DNA of 23,005 bases from Bimuria novae-zelandiae CBS 107.79 (lineage: Eukaryota; Ascomycota; Dothideomycetes; Pleosporales; Didymosphaeriaceae): the NCBI GenBank assembly GCA_010015655.1, contig ML976666.1, positions 38,929 to 61,933 of the forward strand, given 5' to 3'. Both the position numbers and the translations under genes were made by a program. Position 1 is the first letter of the stretch; each line of letters opens with the position of its first letter. The notes beneath the pieces are model-generated. The model did not search any database. It was not told the DNA's origin and worked only from the letters and a program-made list of their open reading frames with translations. Below, piece by piece: positions 10,155 to 20,029 of the stretch.

Positions 10155-11638
10155 CTAGCCTGTGGCGGCCCGCCTTGGTCTCTTTTCTCTGCCAGTAGTA
10201 GAGGAGGATGCATAGGAGGCAGTAGTTATAGGAGGTGTAGCCCTGCTTTCTCCTTCTTGCCTCTGGGCAGAAAGGTGGGAAGGCACTATCTCTAATACCT
10301 CTATAGGAGGAGCCTCAGGCTAAAGTGTTGCCTATTTAAGGGCTACTTTAACTATCCTGTAGAGGTGCTGCTGTGCTATTTTGCCTACGCGACGGATAGC
10401 CTTTAGCTTAGTCTTTATAGGCTTAGTAATATGTCCGTTAACCTGGCGAGGAGCTGCCGGGCAGTTAGTGTAACTAGCTAGATAAGGGCTATAATAGTTA
10501 GCACACATGGCTTTGTGGGCGCAACTGTCTCCGTACTGTCCTTAGTGTCTATCCGTGCGGTCCCCGCAGTGTGCACAGCGGGCTACTCAGGTATAGCAGG
10601 CAGCGTTGCAGTAGCCCTGGCAGCCTAGGTTATATCGCTGTATAGTGGGATGCTTGTGGATTTCCTTCGAGAATTAGCTGGTGCCAAAGAGCCGGAACGA
10701 GCGGACTGGCTCCTTATATAAAACGATCTAGGTAGTAAGGCCATGCTAATTCGCCCCATGTCGTAAGGTCCTATAACTAACTAGCTACTTACCTATTTAC
10801 GAGCAGACCTCTTCCTCTACTAGCTAGGTAGTAGTTGGTAGTTCTGTGCCGTCTAGGGTCTGAAAAGAGCTGGGTACTCCTTATACTGCGTAGTTGGTCT
10901 AGCGTTCTGGGATCCTTACCGCGTCTCCGTCTAGCGCTCTTACTAGAAGTTCCTGGTTTTCTTAAGTTAGAAGTCGGCCCCGGATGTTCTCATTTGCTGG
11001 GGTAATCGCCTAGCCTGTGTTAATTGGTGATGCGGTAGGTATGTCGCAAAGGGTGAGGGTTATTGTAGTCGCATTGCCAGGTTAGAGATGGCTACGAATA
11101 TTCAATTATCTTCTTTTAGCTTAGCGAGCGGGTTGGGCCAGGGCCTAGCAGGGATTAGGGGTTAACTGCCACCCCTATCTAAGATCTGGGGGTCTCTGGC
11201 TACGTCCGCCTAAGAGCGGCGTCCCGACTCTTAGCTCCTAGGGTTACTGTAACTGGTGTCGCTACTCCAGCGGGAGCTAGGGGGGGAGTTACTTAGGGAA
11301 AGCAAGGTTAGAGCCTAGATAACTCTCTACTATAGCTCCTTAGTAATCTTAGCCTCTTAAGGGTTAGTGTAGCTCTCTGCGTGTTGGTCTACCGCTACTA
11401 CGAAAGCTATAGTAATAGTGTTCTATAGCTAGGCAATCTGCTGAGTCTTGGTGATATGGCGTTAGACGGCATTAGAGACGCGAGGTTTAGGAGCGCCCCC
11501 ACTAGGGTTCTGGCTGCTTAGAAGGGGTGCACGGTAATGCATGTCCTCCTGGGGCTGTCTTGGGGCGCGTGTATAAAGCTGCTGAGGGATTACAGGGTCT
11601 GGGGACCCTGTGTGCTGGGAGGAGGGAGACTCTGCCAT
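10155..11638 (-). pseudogene. LINE ORF1 (Gag-like nucleic-acid-binding protein), decayed
   Basis: The candidate start is ATG at 11638 (MAESPSSQHTGSPDP). The middle part near 10980-10800 shows RIPER*TNYAV and VPSSFQTLDGTELPTTT. It is followed by EPVRSFRLFGTS near 10690-10720 and cysteine knuckles at about 10480-10640 (GCQGYCNAAC, RCAHCGD, CAHKAMC). These match the usual ORF1 layout of Tad1-type LINEs. Unlike ORF2, the recognisable parts lie in three different frames (start in one, middle in another, knuckles in a third), so there are at least two small indels besides the TAA/TAG codons. The end is taken at the TAG at 10155-10157, 120 bases before the ORF2 start. Where the true start lies is uncertain. 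Confidence 0.65.
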
Positions 11639-11744
11639 CCTGACAAGCTCCTTTGCGCGTCTGCGCGGAGGGCTAGGCGGACGTTAGAGGTACTCCCAGA
11701 ATCAGCGCAGTGAGCTTGTTTAGTTGCTGGGATTATTAGGGTCT

Positions 11745-12026
11745 TTAGAGAGGATATCTAAAAATCGAAAAGTTGGTGTTCGGTGTTTCTAGTACTGTAG
11801 AGCTAGCTGTAGCCTCCACAGCGGTAGCACCCACGGCGGTAGCCTCCGCTGCGGCATTAACTGGTAAATCCGTCGATGCTGATACCTCCTGGCCCGCGTC
11901 TTCTCCACTCTGGCTAGCGGGGTCCTCAGCCTCGCTCATGTAGGCCAGCCTGTCTGACTCGCCTACCTTGACGGTTGCGTAGACTGGCATTGATTTGGTT
12001 GAACGCAAAGTAAGCTGGTGAATCAA
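11745..12026 (-). other. Unrecognised minus-strand ORF, Ala/Thr-rich, next to the LINE 5' end
   Basis: There are 93 open codons from a TTG at 12026; in-frame ATGs occur within. The second half is a low-complexity Ala-Glu-Thr-Val run with an imperfect repeat (EATAVGATAVEATASSTV). No domain was recognised. It could be part of the LINE 5' region (an upstream start of ORF1), a host gene piece cut by the LINE, or a chance ORF. It is in the same frame as the ORF1 cysteine knuckles but is separated from them by many stops. Confidence 0.25.
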
Positions 12027-12654
12027 GAAGAATGGAAAAGCTTCAGTGTAGCGTCAAACGTTCTACAGAGCCCTGCTCAGCGAGGAGCTGAGCGTACGTA
12101 TCCTGTTGGTCTACGACCTTTGATTGGCTTAAATGCTAGCCTGATAGGGACTAGGGCCGTAATTTGTTTTCTACGGCTCTCCTCCAGCTTTGGCCAATCC
12201 TCGTGCAAAAACCGGAAACCGATATCGGTCAGCACTGTACCCCACTAGACTAGAGCCCAGTAGGATAACAAAGATAAAAATAGATGTGTGGGGACACTGG
12301 GGGCCGGTTTGGGTCACTCAACCGTGGTGACTAGGTCCCAGATCTTGTCCCCTCATTGCAGGCGTCCCGACTGGCGCAGGCTACACCTATAAAGGGGCAT
12401 TTTTATAATTGGCTGCATCTCAGGTTCGCGGTTCGGGGCCATTCTTGGGTCCTGGACTAAGAATGGACACAGATGCCGCTATCCATTTAGTAGCTTAGCG
12501 CCCCTCTCAGAGAACAGCTTCTTTTGTACAGTAGACCCAGCCTTCTCGATGAAAGCGTTAGCAGATGTTAGTCGTGTGCAGATGTCAACAACATTATCAG
12601 CCCTAGGTTATTCATATAAGTGTCGGCCTTTCGAGACTTATACCGGAGCTGACC
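12027..12654. other. Spacer between LINE and mariner element
   Basis: About 630 bases without a supported gene. It may include the 5' untranslated region of the LINE. A run at 12290-12440 (ctgggggccggtttgggtca and following) is GC-richer than its surroundings. No boundary signal was identified. Confidence 0.45.
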
Positions 12655-12667
12655 TAATCAGCATCGC

Positions 12668-12708
12668 CACCAGGTGGCGAGCTAATTCGTGATCGGTTTA
12701 TGTAAGCA
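12668..12708 (+). repeat. Left terminal inverted repeat of the mariner element
   Basis: It starts caccaggtggcgagctaatt and is the inverse of 14294-14334 with two mismatches in 41 bases. The first nine bases form a near-palindrome (CACCAGGTG). Confidence 0.9.
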
Positions 12709-12892
12709 CAACCGCCAAATTTTGTTCTCCCATAGTAATCACCATACAAAGTTGAAATTCTGAGGTTCTTGACGCATATTGACTTGATTTTGAGGCTGAA
12801 CTTGATTTTAAAGCTTAAATCTGACGCGTAGAGCTCAGATTTGGTGTTGAGATCTCAGGATCTCTACAGTATGTAGGATATGTACAGTATAT

Positions 12893-14209
12893 TCACCAGC
12901 GTTGTGAGCGTATCTTCTCGCCGCCAGTTTCTATAAGCCTTTAGCAGCGATCTGGCATCTCCTCAATAAGCTCCCTGATCTCATTGATAGAGATCTCATC
13001 CCATATTTGCTGTAGTATATCCTTGAGGTGTTTTGTAGTCCTATCCCAAGGCGTCTCACCTTCACATAGCTTGTGGAGACGCCTTTTGGCCTTTTCTTTA
13101 AGGATGAGCCAGCATCCTTCTATAGGATTAAGATCTGGTGACCTCCCTGGGTGTATAAAAAGCCGCACTCCTTAAGATATCTTAAATATACACACAACAT
13201 TATATTTTAATCTTATACTATATAACAGGTTATTATCTTCTTATAGAATAAAATATTTATAAGGATTACAAGTGCGCGCGTTGTTAAGGATCTTAATATA
13301 CGTAGGCAGTACATACTCTGTATAGTAGGCTTGCGTTATATAGTTCCCCTAAGGATCTACGTCAACTTTGGGAGGCTTATAAGCCTCCCATTCTTGTACG
13401 CGCTTTTCGTACTGCTGAGAGGACTCATACATCCTTTTGCGAGGTTTCGGCGGAGGCTTAACAACTATAGGCATCTCTTTGTTGTCGTTGTAAAAGTAGA
13501 GCTCTGATTTGAAGTCCCAGTTAACGCAGGCGTACATGTGTAAAACCTGACCCCTAGGAGCGCTCTGAGGCTGCATATTAGTGACTTTTCTGTATCGTTT
13601 TTGCTGCCCGCGTCGACGCAGCTGACGAGGCTTTTAGAGGCACTTATGTAGGTTAAAATAAGCCTCGTTAGTAAAGAAAACTTGATCCTAGTAACCTGTA
13701 ATAGGCAGATTCTTGTTCTGCTGGCCATACTGTACGCGCGCAGCTTTGTAGGCGTCTGTCAAAGGATCACTATAGGGCGCCATGTACATGTGAGCGTCGA
13801 GTCGTTGACTAAAGTTGTATTATAACTGACCCTCAGAGAGCTCAACGCCATACTTTTTAGCTTAATAGGTAAGCAGGCATTGACTATAGGGATTCTCCTC
13901 AGGCTCTGCCATGTGTTTAAGAACTTATATAGGCGTTTAAAAAGCTCTCCTAAGCTTATTACTATTAAGCTTAGCTAAAGGCTTGCGCGTACGCCTTTGC
14001 GCGATCTCTATACCTAGCTCGCGTTATTAACGCCTCTAACGTCTGCCTGTAGCCTCAAAGATTCGAAATAGCTTATTAACGTCGTCAATAGTCTCGCCAT
14101 TCGCCCGGTGGCTACAACAGTGTAGGTAGGCTAATTTCGTAGGCGTAGTATATTAGATATTAGGTTCAGAGCGTTCGGGCGTTCGCGGCGCGTCGATTAA
14201 GCTGCTCAT
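12893..14209 (-). pseudogene. Tc1/mariner-type transposase, nonsense-riddled
   Basis: The ATG at 14209 (MSSLIDAPRTPERSEP) opens a frame that can be followed to the TGA at 12893-12895, about 438 codons, in a single frame. The N-terminal third should hold the helix-turn-helix DNA-binding part. The catalytic DDE region includes FFTNEAYFNLHK near 13670, YITQAYYTEYVLPTYI near 13300-13340 and the C-terminal block HPGRSPDLNPIEGCW near 13110-13155, whose Glu is the third catalytic acid. The end has the EEMPDRC...RLIETGGEKI pattern. Several TAA/TAG codons interrupt the frame, including one after PDRC, and no frameshift is needed. The copy is inactive, but its terminal repeats are well preserved and could still be recognised by a transposase supplied from elsewhere. 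Confidence 0.85.
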
Positions 14210-14293
14210 TGTAGGAATCGGACGAGATTTGGGTAATTAGTGTAAGGGTGAAGTTTTGTTGTAGATGGAGGGGCTGTTGTTGATGGCTAGTGC

Positions 14294-14334
14294 TGCTTAC
14301 GTACACCGATCACGAATTAGCTCGCCACCTGGTG
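14294..14334 (-). repeat. Right terminal inverted repeat of the mariner element
   Basis: Its reverse complement starts caccaggtggcgagctaatt and matches the left repeat at 39 of 41 positions. The two differences are at the inner end (tttat versus tgtac). Confidence 0.9.
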
Positions 14335-15225
14335 TCGCGTGAGTTAACTTTGTAAGCGGCTAGGTGCTCAAGGAGCTAGATAGTGTTGGAAGGATATTAA
14401 GGACTTTTAATAGAGCATTGGAGGAGGTGCAGCACGAGGTTTATATACTTAGCTATTAGGCCCCTTGTCCTCTCGCAGAATTAACAATTTCGACTTCTAA
14501 TTTTTAGTTTTCGCAATTAAAATATTAATTATAAGAACTAGAATCCTTTTTTTTTAAAAAAACCTGTCCTATCAGCGTCTGGGTTTTAAGCGCCCTTACG
14601 CCAGGGTTTGGCTATTTTTAATCAGACGTGCCTCGGTGCTCCTGCTCCCTGCTCTTTGCATCGATTGCTTGCCTGCCAGGTCATCTGCCTTCGCCTTGTC
14701 TCAGTTGGGGCCTTTGTTCCTGCTTCATATCATTCCGTGCAACACCACCTGGATAGGGATCCAAGATGTTACGTATGGTGAGCCCTTGGATGGAGCAGGT
14801 GTAAACAAGGATGTGTTGGCGAAGATCTGCCTCTCTAGCGAGCAAGCTGTAGACGGCCTCCAGGTACTTCTAAGCTAATGCCTGCTGCATCGACAGGTCG
14901 ACCAAGAATAAGAACAGCGCGACAAGTCTCGATATTCTGCTTTTAGCGACGATTAATTAACGTAAAGTTCTGAAACCGTATAGGCCAAAGGCTTCGAACT
15001 ACACGAGAGTGAACGCAGGATCTTTCTGGAGCAGGCCACGGGCGCTTGCGGGTCTCTTACGTGAGGCATAGGTAATTGGTTGATTGGTTGGGTTTCAGTC
15101 GACGGGTCCTGGATCATTGCTGATCCGCTCCGCCACGCTTCAACTCCTCCACATAAGCTAGCTGTTCCCAGAGGCCTGCTATTATCTAACTTCTATCTAC
15201 GAATATGCACATTGAATCTCAAGCC

Positions 15226-15490
15226 TTGTATATTGCACTAGAATCTTAGGTCTATAGACGCGCTCTGCATAATGTCTTACAGCTATAATGCCTTCAGTCC
15301 CCCCTAATAATCAACTGTCGTTCACATTAGCTTGCCCTCGTGCCTACAGGGTTTGAGTTATGTTCTCTGACTTCAGTATTTCTAGTTGTGCTGTCTCTTA
15401 TAATTTTCCTACGTTGCCATGCTTCGCGTTGTGATCGGCCATACAGTACCAGGAGTACTGTCGCGGCGCAGCTCCACGAGGGCCCTGCTC
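15226..15490 (+). repeat. Diverged direct repeat B, copy 1
   Basis: It is paired with 18541-18790. Anchors are tgtatattgc...actaga near 15228, the exact 17-mer tagcttgccctcgtgcc at 15328-15344, ttcctacgttgcc near 15406, and tcgcggcgcagctccacgag at 15461-15480. The distance from the 17-mer to the last anchor is 133 bases here and 134 in the other copy. The outer limits are approximate. Confidence 0.6.
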
Positions 15491-15686
15491 CGCCCGAGCG
15501 TGCATTTGGCTCAGCTAAGCATCAGGATCCCCGCCTAAATCTCTTCAGACCTTGTCCGACGCTTCGGATCGATATGTGGATGAGGCTGTCTGGGAATTTG
15601 TACTGTTGAGATGGCACGGATAGAAACATGCCGGGTGTCCTTGAAGCGACTCGTGCCGTTATTATTGGCCCATGCAATACACCTAA

Positions 15687-15718
15687 GCGCGCAGCTGCCT
15701 ACGCGCGCAGTTGCCTAC
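15687..15718. repeat. 16-bp tandem duplication
   Basis: Two adjacent units, gcgcgcagctgcctac and gcgcgcagttgcctac, differ by one C/T change. Confidence 0.85.
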
Positions 15719-16373
15719 ACGCCATGAAGATCGTTTGCACTATCCCTCGCTTGCTGCCATTGCCTTGTCGCTACTGAAGTCTATTGACAGCTTCAGCAAA
15801 TACACAATAAGCACACACCACGGTCCGACTTCTACACCATCCGTCGCTCGAGACTGTAGATCAGGTACCAGAAGCAAAATGCCAATACCGATTTAAGCCG
15901 TAAGAAAACTCGAGATTCGCTTCTAAGGCGAACGAGAAACGCTGGTTGGGCTAATTAGTTGCTGTTTTCAGTTTTTGGTTTCCTGTTTTTGAACTCTCAC
16001 CTCCAGATTTGGATGAGCCATTTCTCCGATTGGCTCATATCGGATCCACATTGAGGGTCTGACGCGGACGGCGCTGCAGCAAGGCGCTTGCCAAACTCGT
16101 CCTAACGATTGGTAGGGTTTTAGAAGCGCTCCATCGAAGTCAGAGCAGGTCAGCCACTCTGAAGTAGCAATCAACAGTATCCTCACGATCAGGAATTCTT
16201 AGACCTGGTCATTTGCTCCAATACTTCGATTGAGTTCCGCGAAGATAGGCAATGCGTGAATATAGACGTCCTTCTGGGTTTTCATTGTAGTGCAGATCAC
16301 CTTCCACTTGAGAATCTTAACGTTCTCAATCGAGTGCCGCATGTATTCCAAGTCAAGCCACAGTTTCGGTACC

Positions 16374-16500
16374 ACGTCGGCGCTTAACTATAGCCAAGGT
16401 TCGATAACACTCCTTTGCGGCAACGCTTGCTCGTCATTGTTGATAGGTCACCTGCCCGCGGCTTTGCCTCGGGACTGTCTCGGAGGATACCGTGCCCTAG
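16374..16500 (+). repeat. Diverged direct repeat A, copy 1
   Basis: It is paired with 17059-17190 at a constant offset of 685 bases over its first half. Anchors are acgtcggcgcttaa (16374), ttgcggcaacgcttgctcgt (16415) and gctttgcctcggg...gtctcggagga (about 16459-16485). Differences are mainly C/T and G/A. Confidence 0.62.
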
Positions 16501-17058
16501 ACATACTTGCCGCCCTTCGCTCACGTTGGGTTGATCTCCATAGAGTTAGACTGTAATCGATCGTTAAGTACTCAATCGTACCGCCCACATGCATACATTG
16601 ATCATACAGTCAATGCAGTGGTAACAGTGGTATGATCGCTCTTCGGAAGGACCCATGCTTCCCTTGATTCTTCTCAGCTCCGAGCGAGCGGCACAGTCTC
16701 GGTACGGGTCATTAGCCTAATAGAGTGAATTGCCGAAGGATTCTTGTTCATTCTCGCATTCTGAGAATCGGTTTTCCACTCTTACAGTGTCTTCTCAGAA
16801 AACGCAAATTATAGCGCTCACACATATCACCGAATATGCAATGGCCTATGAGGGGCTTCGACCCTACACCATCGTCGGTCCATCATTAAGGCACAGCAAG
16901 ACGCCCGCTTGGGTACGGCTTACTTGCTTCTACTTTGACAGGGAGTTGTCAACGCGTGCGTTGTGCGCATTACATTTGGGGTGGGAGCCTTCTTGTATCA
17001 TGCAGATTTGTGAAAGCGATTGGAAATCTCGTCACCTCCAGCACTGAGAGGAGGTGTG

Positions 17059-17190
17059 ACATCGGCGCCTAAACATGGCCCATGTTTGGTGCCATTGGAT
17101 TGCGGCAATTCTTACTCATCACTATTGGTGATTTGCCGTGCCGCTTCGCCTTGAGGCAGTCTTGGACGAATTTTGCTGTGCCTCAAGCAT
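17059..17190 (+). repeat. Diverged direct repeat A, copy 2
   Basis: Anchors matching copy 1 are acatcggcgcctaa (17059), ttgcggcaattcttactcat (17100) and gcttcgccttgagg...gtcttggacga (about 17143-17169). Inside this copy, 17064-17093 forms a near-perfect hairpin (ggcgcctaaacatgg against ccatgtttggtgcc), and cttgaggca/tgcctcaag at 17150-17158 and 17179-17187 forms another. These hairpins are not conserved in copy 1. Confidence 0.62.
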
Positions 17191-17470
17191 AAGTTACTCG
17201 ATAGAGATTTCTACCCTACAGTCGGGGCAATTAATTTGCAATTATTTGGTGCTATTAAGGTATACGGTGCACGCATCGTAGCCAAGCCGTACCAGTCGTG
17301 TTTACACAACCTCAGAATAAGACTGTGGGAAGGTACTAGAGGCAGACAGAGGGCACAGCTTGTCGTTGGGAGCGCTTGGTTGGAGAGATGATAAGCGCCG
17401 ACGGAGGTTGAAAGTGGGCTTGATCCTGCACGCTCATCTATTGGTCGCTTGCATGGCGTGCTGGATGCTA

Positions 17471-17500
17471 TTTTAAGCGCTATGGACAAGGCGCTTAAAA
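17471..17500. repeat. Perfect 10-bp inverted repeat (hairpin)
   Basis: ttttaagcgc at 17471-17480 and gcgcttaaaa at 17491-17500 are separated by a 10-base loop. The same decamer ttttaagcgc also occurs once near 14583. There is no flanking U-run or gene end that would make it a terminator. Confidence 0.6.
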
Positions 17501-18540
17501 GGGAGCTCAAATTATGACTCCGGGCCCTGAAACCGCTCCTGCATCGCAATGATTGGCTGACCTGATATCGTTACTGTGTTGAGAGTATCGCCGAGACAAG
17601 TTTCAGAGGTCGCGGCCTTTCCTTCCCCATCAAGGACTAGATAAATGCTGATTAGACCCTTTTGCGTACATATAGATTGATATTTTTAGAATCGTAAAAA
17701 CCAAATCCCAATTTTCTATCTTCGATTTCCGTATGCTAGAATCGCTGTAGCCAGTATTTAAGGCGACACTCCCCGCTAAAAATGAAAACTTTAATCCAGC
17801 CCTTAAACAGAGCAAGGAAAGCGAAACTTGGATTTTTATTGTGCTCCACCCGTTATTGAATTGATGGTGACGAATACGCATTCGCTGCAGGGAATGCATA
17901 GCGGTTTGAGAGAAGTTTGACTGCTCTTGCACTTGTTCTCGAATGTTTGCTGACGCTAAGTTACCTTTACAGAGAAAATAACGTCGTCTGACTCGTCAAA
18001 CGCCTCGGTGGCGGCCGCGACAAGTTCCCCCGGGCCATAATGCGTCCTGCCGCATCGATTCGGATCTGTAGAGCGGGCATAGACCAGCAAGAGGACGAGC
18101 CAGCTCCACAACATACAGTAATAAGTCCATCGAACGCAGCAACAGTCGTCTTATCGTGTTAGCGTTACGATACCTCTTTGGCGCTGTCACAACACAATAC
18201 GCAGCCACTGATAGATTTCTTAACCAGCCCATCGCTAGCTGACGATGTTTGCGACGTCCCAGATCAACAAATCCTTAGGCTGATCGGCATCCCCTATCTA
18301 ATAAACCACCTTACAGACATTTAGCATGCTTATACTGGTACCACAGAGAAGTACAGATAGACATACATCCTCGTTGACTGCCATCATGCCCGTGTGGAAG
18401 GAGTGGCGGCCCTTCGAAACACACGAAATGTATGCCTCGCCTCCACTTCTTCCCCAGCTTCCATCTATCACTAACTTTATGTACATCTCGCCCTACTGAC
18501 ATATCTGCGCCTGTATTTCTGTTCCTTCAATTGCCACTCC

Positions 18541-18790
18541 TGTGTATATCTCGTACTAGAGGCTTTGTCGTGATTTATGACTTCGACGTCTTCACACTTG
18601 CCCTACTGTGCATCCTAGGTTTCTGCTAGCTTGCCCTCGTGCCCTCATGCCTTATAATACTAAAGTTCCTTGTCCTTTGTTTGGAACGCTGCTCACTAGG
18701 TTCCTATGTGGCTGTGTATCTGAGCTGTGGTCCGCCGAGCGCAGCGGCAGCAGCGGTTTGTTGCGACGTAGGTCCGCGAGAGCACTGCTT
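18541..18790 (+). repeat. Diverged direct repeat B, copy 2
   Basis: Anchors matching copy 1 are tgtatatctcgtactaga (18543), the exact 17-mer tagcttgccctcgtgcc (18627-18643), ttcctatgtggc (near 18700) and ttgcgacgtaggtccgcgag (18761-18780). Spacing agrees with copy 1 to within one base over the central 133 bases. Confidence 0.6.
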
Positions 18791-19430
18791 ATTTAAGTGC
18801 GCCATCGCGTTGATGTTAGGATGTGAGCGCTCTTGCGAATGCTCATGCAGCCTGTCCGGTGGCGAAGTGGGACCTGCTGATTCGCAAAGACCTCGGCATA
18901 AGGGGAGGCCACGACACTCCCAAGCAACCACTTAATAGTATGATATGTAACGTTAGCTGTACATGGAGTTTTTGAGTGCAAGGGCGTTTCCCGTATGGGT
19001 ATTTAGCGAGCGCGGGCGCATGTTGCGGGGTACAAAAGAAGAGTGCAGCGATATGAGCCGCACAGCATTGTTATGCACGGGCGATTTTGGCGTGCGGGCA
19101 TTCGCGCTACGGTCAAATTGGCCATGTGGGTGAATCGACCGCACAGAGAGTTCGCCCGCACGGGCGGACTGTGGCGTAGGGGTGCTTAAGGCGCAGGGGC
19201 TGATAGGCCGTACTTCCTAACCCGCCAACGTGGGACCTGCCCTTCGGGGAGTGCCGCCCGCATGGAAGCAGCCCGCCCGGGAACCTAGTCCACAGGAGCT
19301 TCAGTTACTATTCCGGACTGTTATGTTTAATTCCTAGTTTTAGTAAGAAATATTCTAATTATTGTTTAAAAAGTTTCTTCTTCTGAAATTAGGTTTTCGA
19401 AAGTGCAGATCTGAATGCTGAATGCTGAAA

Positions 19431-19563
19431 CGGAAAATGGAAAATGGAAAATAGAAAATAGAAAACGGAAAACGGAAAACGGAAAACAGAAAACGGAAAA
19501 CGGAAAACGGAAAACGGAAAACGGAAAACGGAAAACGGAAAACGGAAAACGGAAAACGGAAAA
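19431..19563. repeat. Heptamer minisatellite (CGGAAAA)19
   Basis: Exactly 19 head-to-tail units of seven bases. Fourteen are cggaaaa; the variants are two tggaaaa, two tagaaaa and one cagaaaa. The T-containing variants sit side by side at the left end (units 2-5) and the single cagaaaa is unit 9. All variants are C-to-T or G-to-A changes. Because seven is not a multiple of three, every minus-strand frame stays open and encodes the same FRFPFSV heptad in rotation, which explains the apparent ORFs here. Those are not considered genes. Confidence 0.95.
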
Positions 19564-19606
19564 CAAGAAAGTATTTGTGTAACATTAAGTGTGACATTTG
19601 TGAACA

Positions 19607-20029
19607 TTATCTAACGTCCATCCCTGCGTAATGGAAACCCCGCCGTGGCGGAACGCCGGCAGCACTTTTTATAAGACCTGCTGATCGCATATCTAACACC
19701 ATGCTCAACATAGGAAAGAAAGAAAAGTGATACACTACCGTATGCTGTATGTAGTCGAAAGTCAACAGTAAGCTAGGTTGTCTTCTGGATCCCCCATCTG
19801 CAGGGCAGTTCCGGCATCGTGCACCTCTTAATCGGCAGCGCGCTGGCGGAGGTTCGTAGGTTACGGCTCGCTGCCAATCAGTGACAATTATTACAGGATA
19901 GGTACCAGTTATAATTCTACGGATACTTCTAAATGTGGCAATTCTTTGAACCTGTAGAACACCGCGGGACTGGTTCCGTCCAATGAAGATGCCGCAATTT
20001 CGACTGTCAACGACCAAGAATAACGTCAC
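19607..20029 (-). CDS. Hypothetical protein of 140 residues, doubtful
   Basis: An ATG-to-stop ORF reads MTLFLVVDSRNCGIFIGRN and so on. The N-terminal half has mixed hydrophobic and basic residues; the middle is Arg/Cys-rich (PPARCRLRGARCRNC). No domain, signal peptide or membrane segment was recognised. It is listed because it is the longest uninterrupted ORF in a 5-kb gene-poor stretch, but an ORF of this length can arise by chance and it ends next to the minisatellite. No supporting splice sites or promoter were seen. Confidence 0.2.
   Translation of the reverse strand: MTLFLVVDSRNCGIFIGRNQSRGVLQVQRIATFRSIRRIITGTYPVIIVTDWQRAVTYEPPPARCRLRGARCRNCPADGGSRRQPSLLLTFDYIQHTVVYHFSFFPMLSMVLDMRSAGLIKSAAGVPPRRGFHYAGMDVR

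Larger units (their letters stand above)
6046..11638 (-). mobile_element. Tad1-like non-LTR retrotransposon (LINE), RIP-decayed
   Basis: Two consecutive coding regions on the minus strand make up the element. ORF1 (Gag-like, with cysteine knuckles) lies at about 11638-10155. ORF2 (endonuclease, RT, RNase H and a C-terminal zinc motif) lies at 10035-6238. This order, including RNase H after RT, fits the fungal Tad1 clade. The 3' end is taken as the simple-repeat tract at 6046-6092. The 5' end is not defined and may reach as far as about 12030 or beyond. The stretch is very rich in CTAG and TAG/CTA, as expected when CpA/TpG are converted to TpA on both strands. No target-site duplication was identified. 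Confidence 0.85.
12655..14346 (-). mobile_element. Tc1/mariner-type DNA transposon
   Basis: A decayed DDE transposase is flanked by terminal inverted repeats of 41 bp (12668-12708 and 14294-14334, 39 of 41 matching). Outside these, the match weakens but seems to continue for 10-11 bases to a TA on each side (12655-12656 and 14345-14346). TA would be the target duplication expected for this superfamily. The outer limits are therefore inferred; the 41-bp repeats are seen directly. Length is about 1.69 kb, usual for the family. Confidence 0.82.
14347..19430. other. Long stretch without a supported gene; decayed repeats
   Basis: Short ORFs occur on both strands (up to 112 codons). None shows a recognisable domain, convincing start or splice structure. 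What can be seen are two pairs of diverged direct repeats (15226-15490 with 18541-18790, and 16374-16500 with 17059-17190), a 16-bp tandem duplication, several hairpins, an A/T-only tract near 14548-14561 and a GC-rich patch near 19130-19290. The repeat pairs differ mostly by C/T and G/A changes. I read the region as old, mutated repetitive DNA. Confidence 0.6.

Noticed and set aside
16395..16410. A ggttcga motif as a tRNA T-arm
   Set aside because: No matching acceptor, D-arm or anticodon stems could be found around it.
16730..17047. Plus-strand ORF of 105 codons
   Set aside because: No domain was recognised, and it lies between the two copies of a mutated repeat in gene-poor DNA.
17211..17549. 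Minus-strand ORF of 112 codons
   Set aside because: No recognisable domain; it overlaps a hairpin and diverged repeat sequence and has no splice or promoter support.
19355..19607. Three overlapping minus-strand ORFs of Phe/Arg/Pro/Ser heptads
   Set aside because: They are a by-product of a 7-base repeat that keeps every frame open; there is no sign of a real protein.
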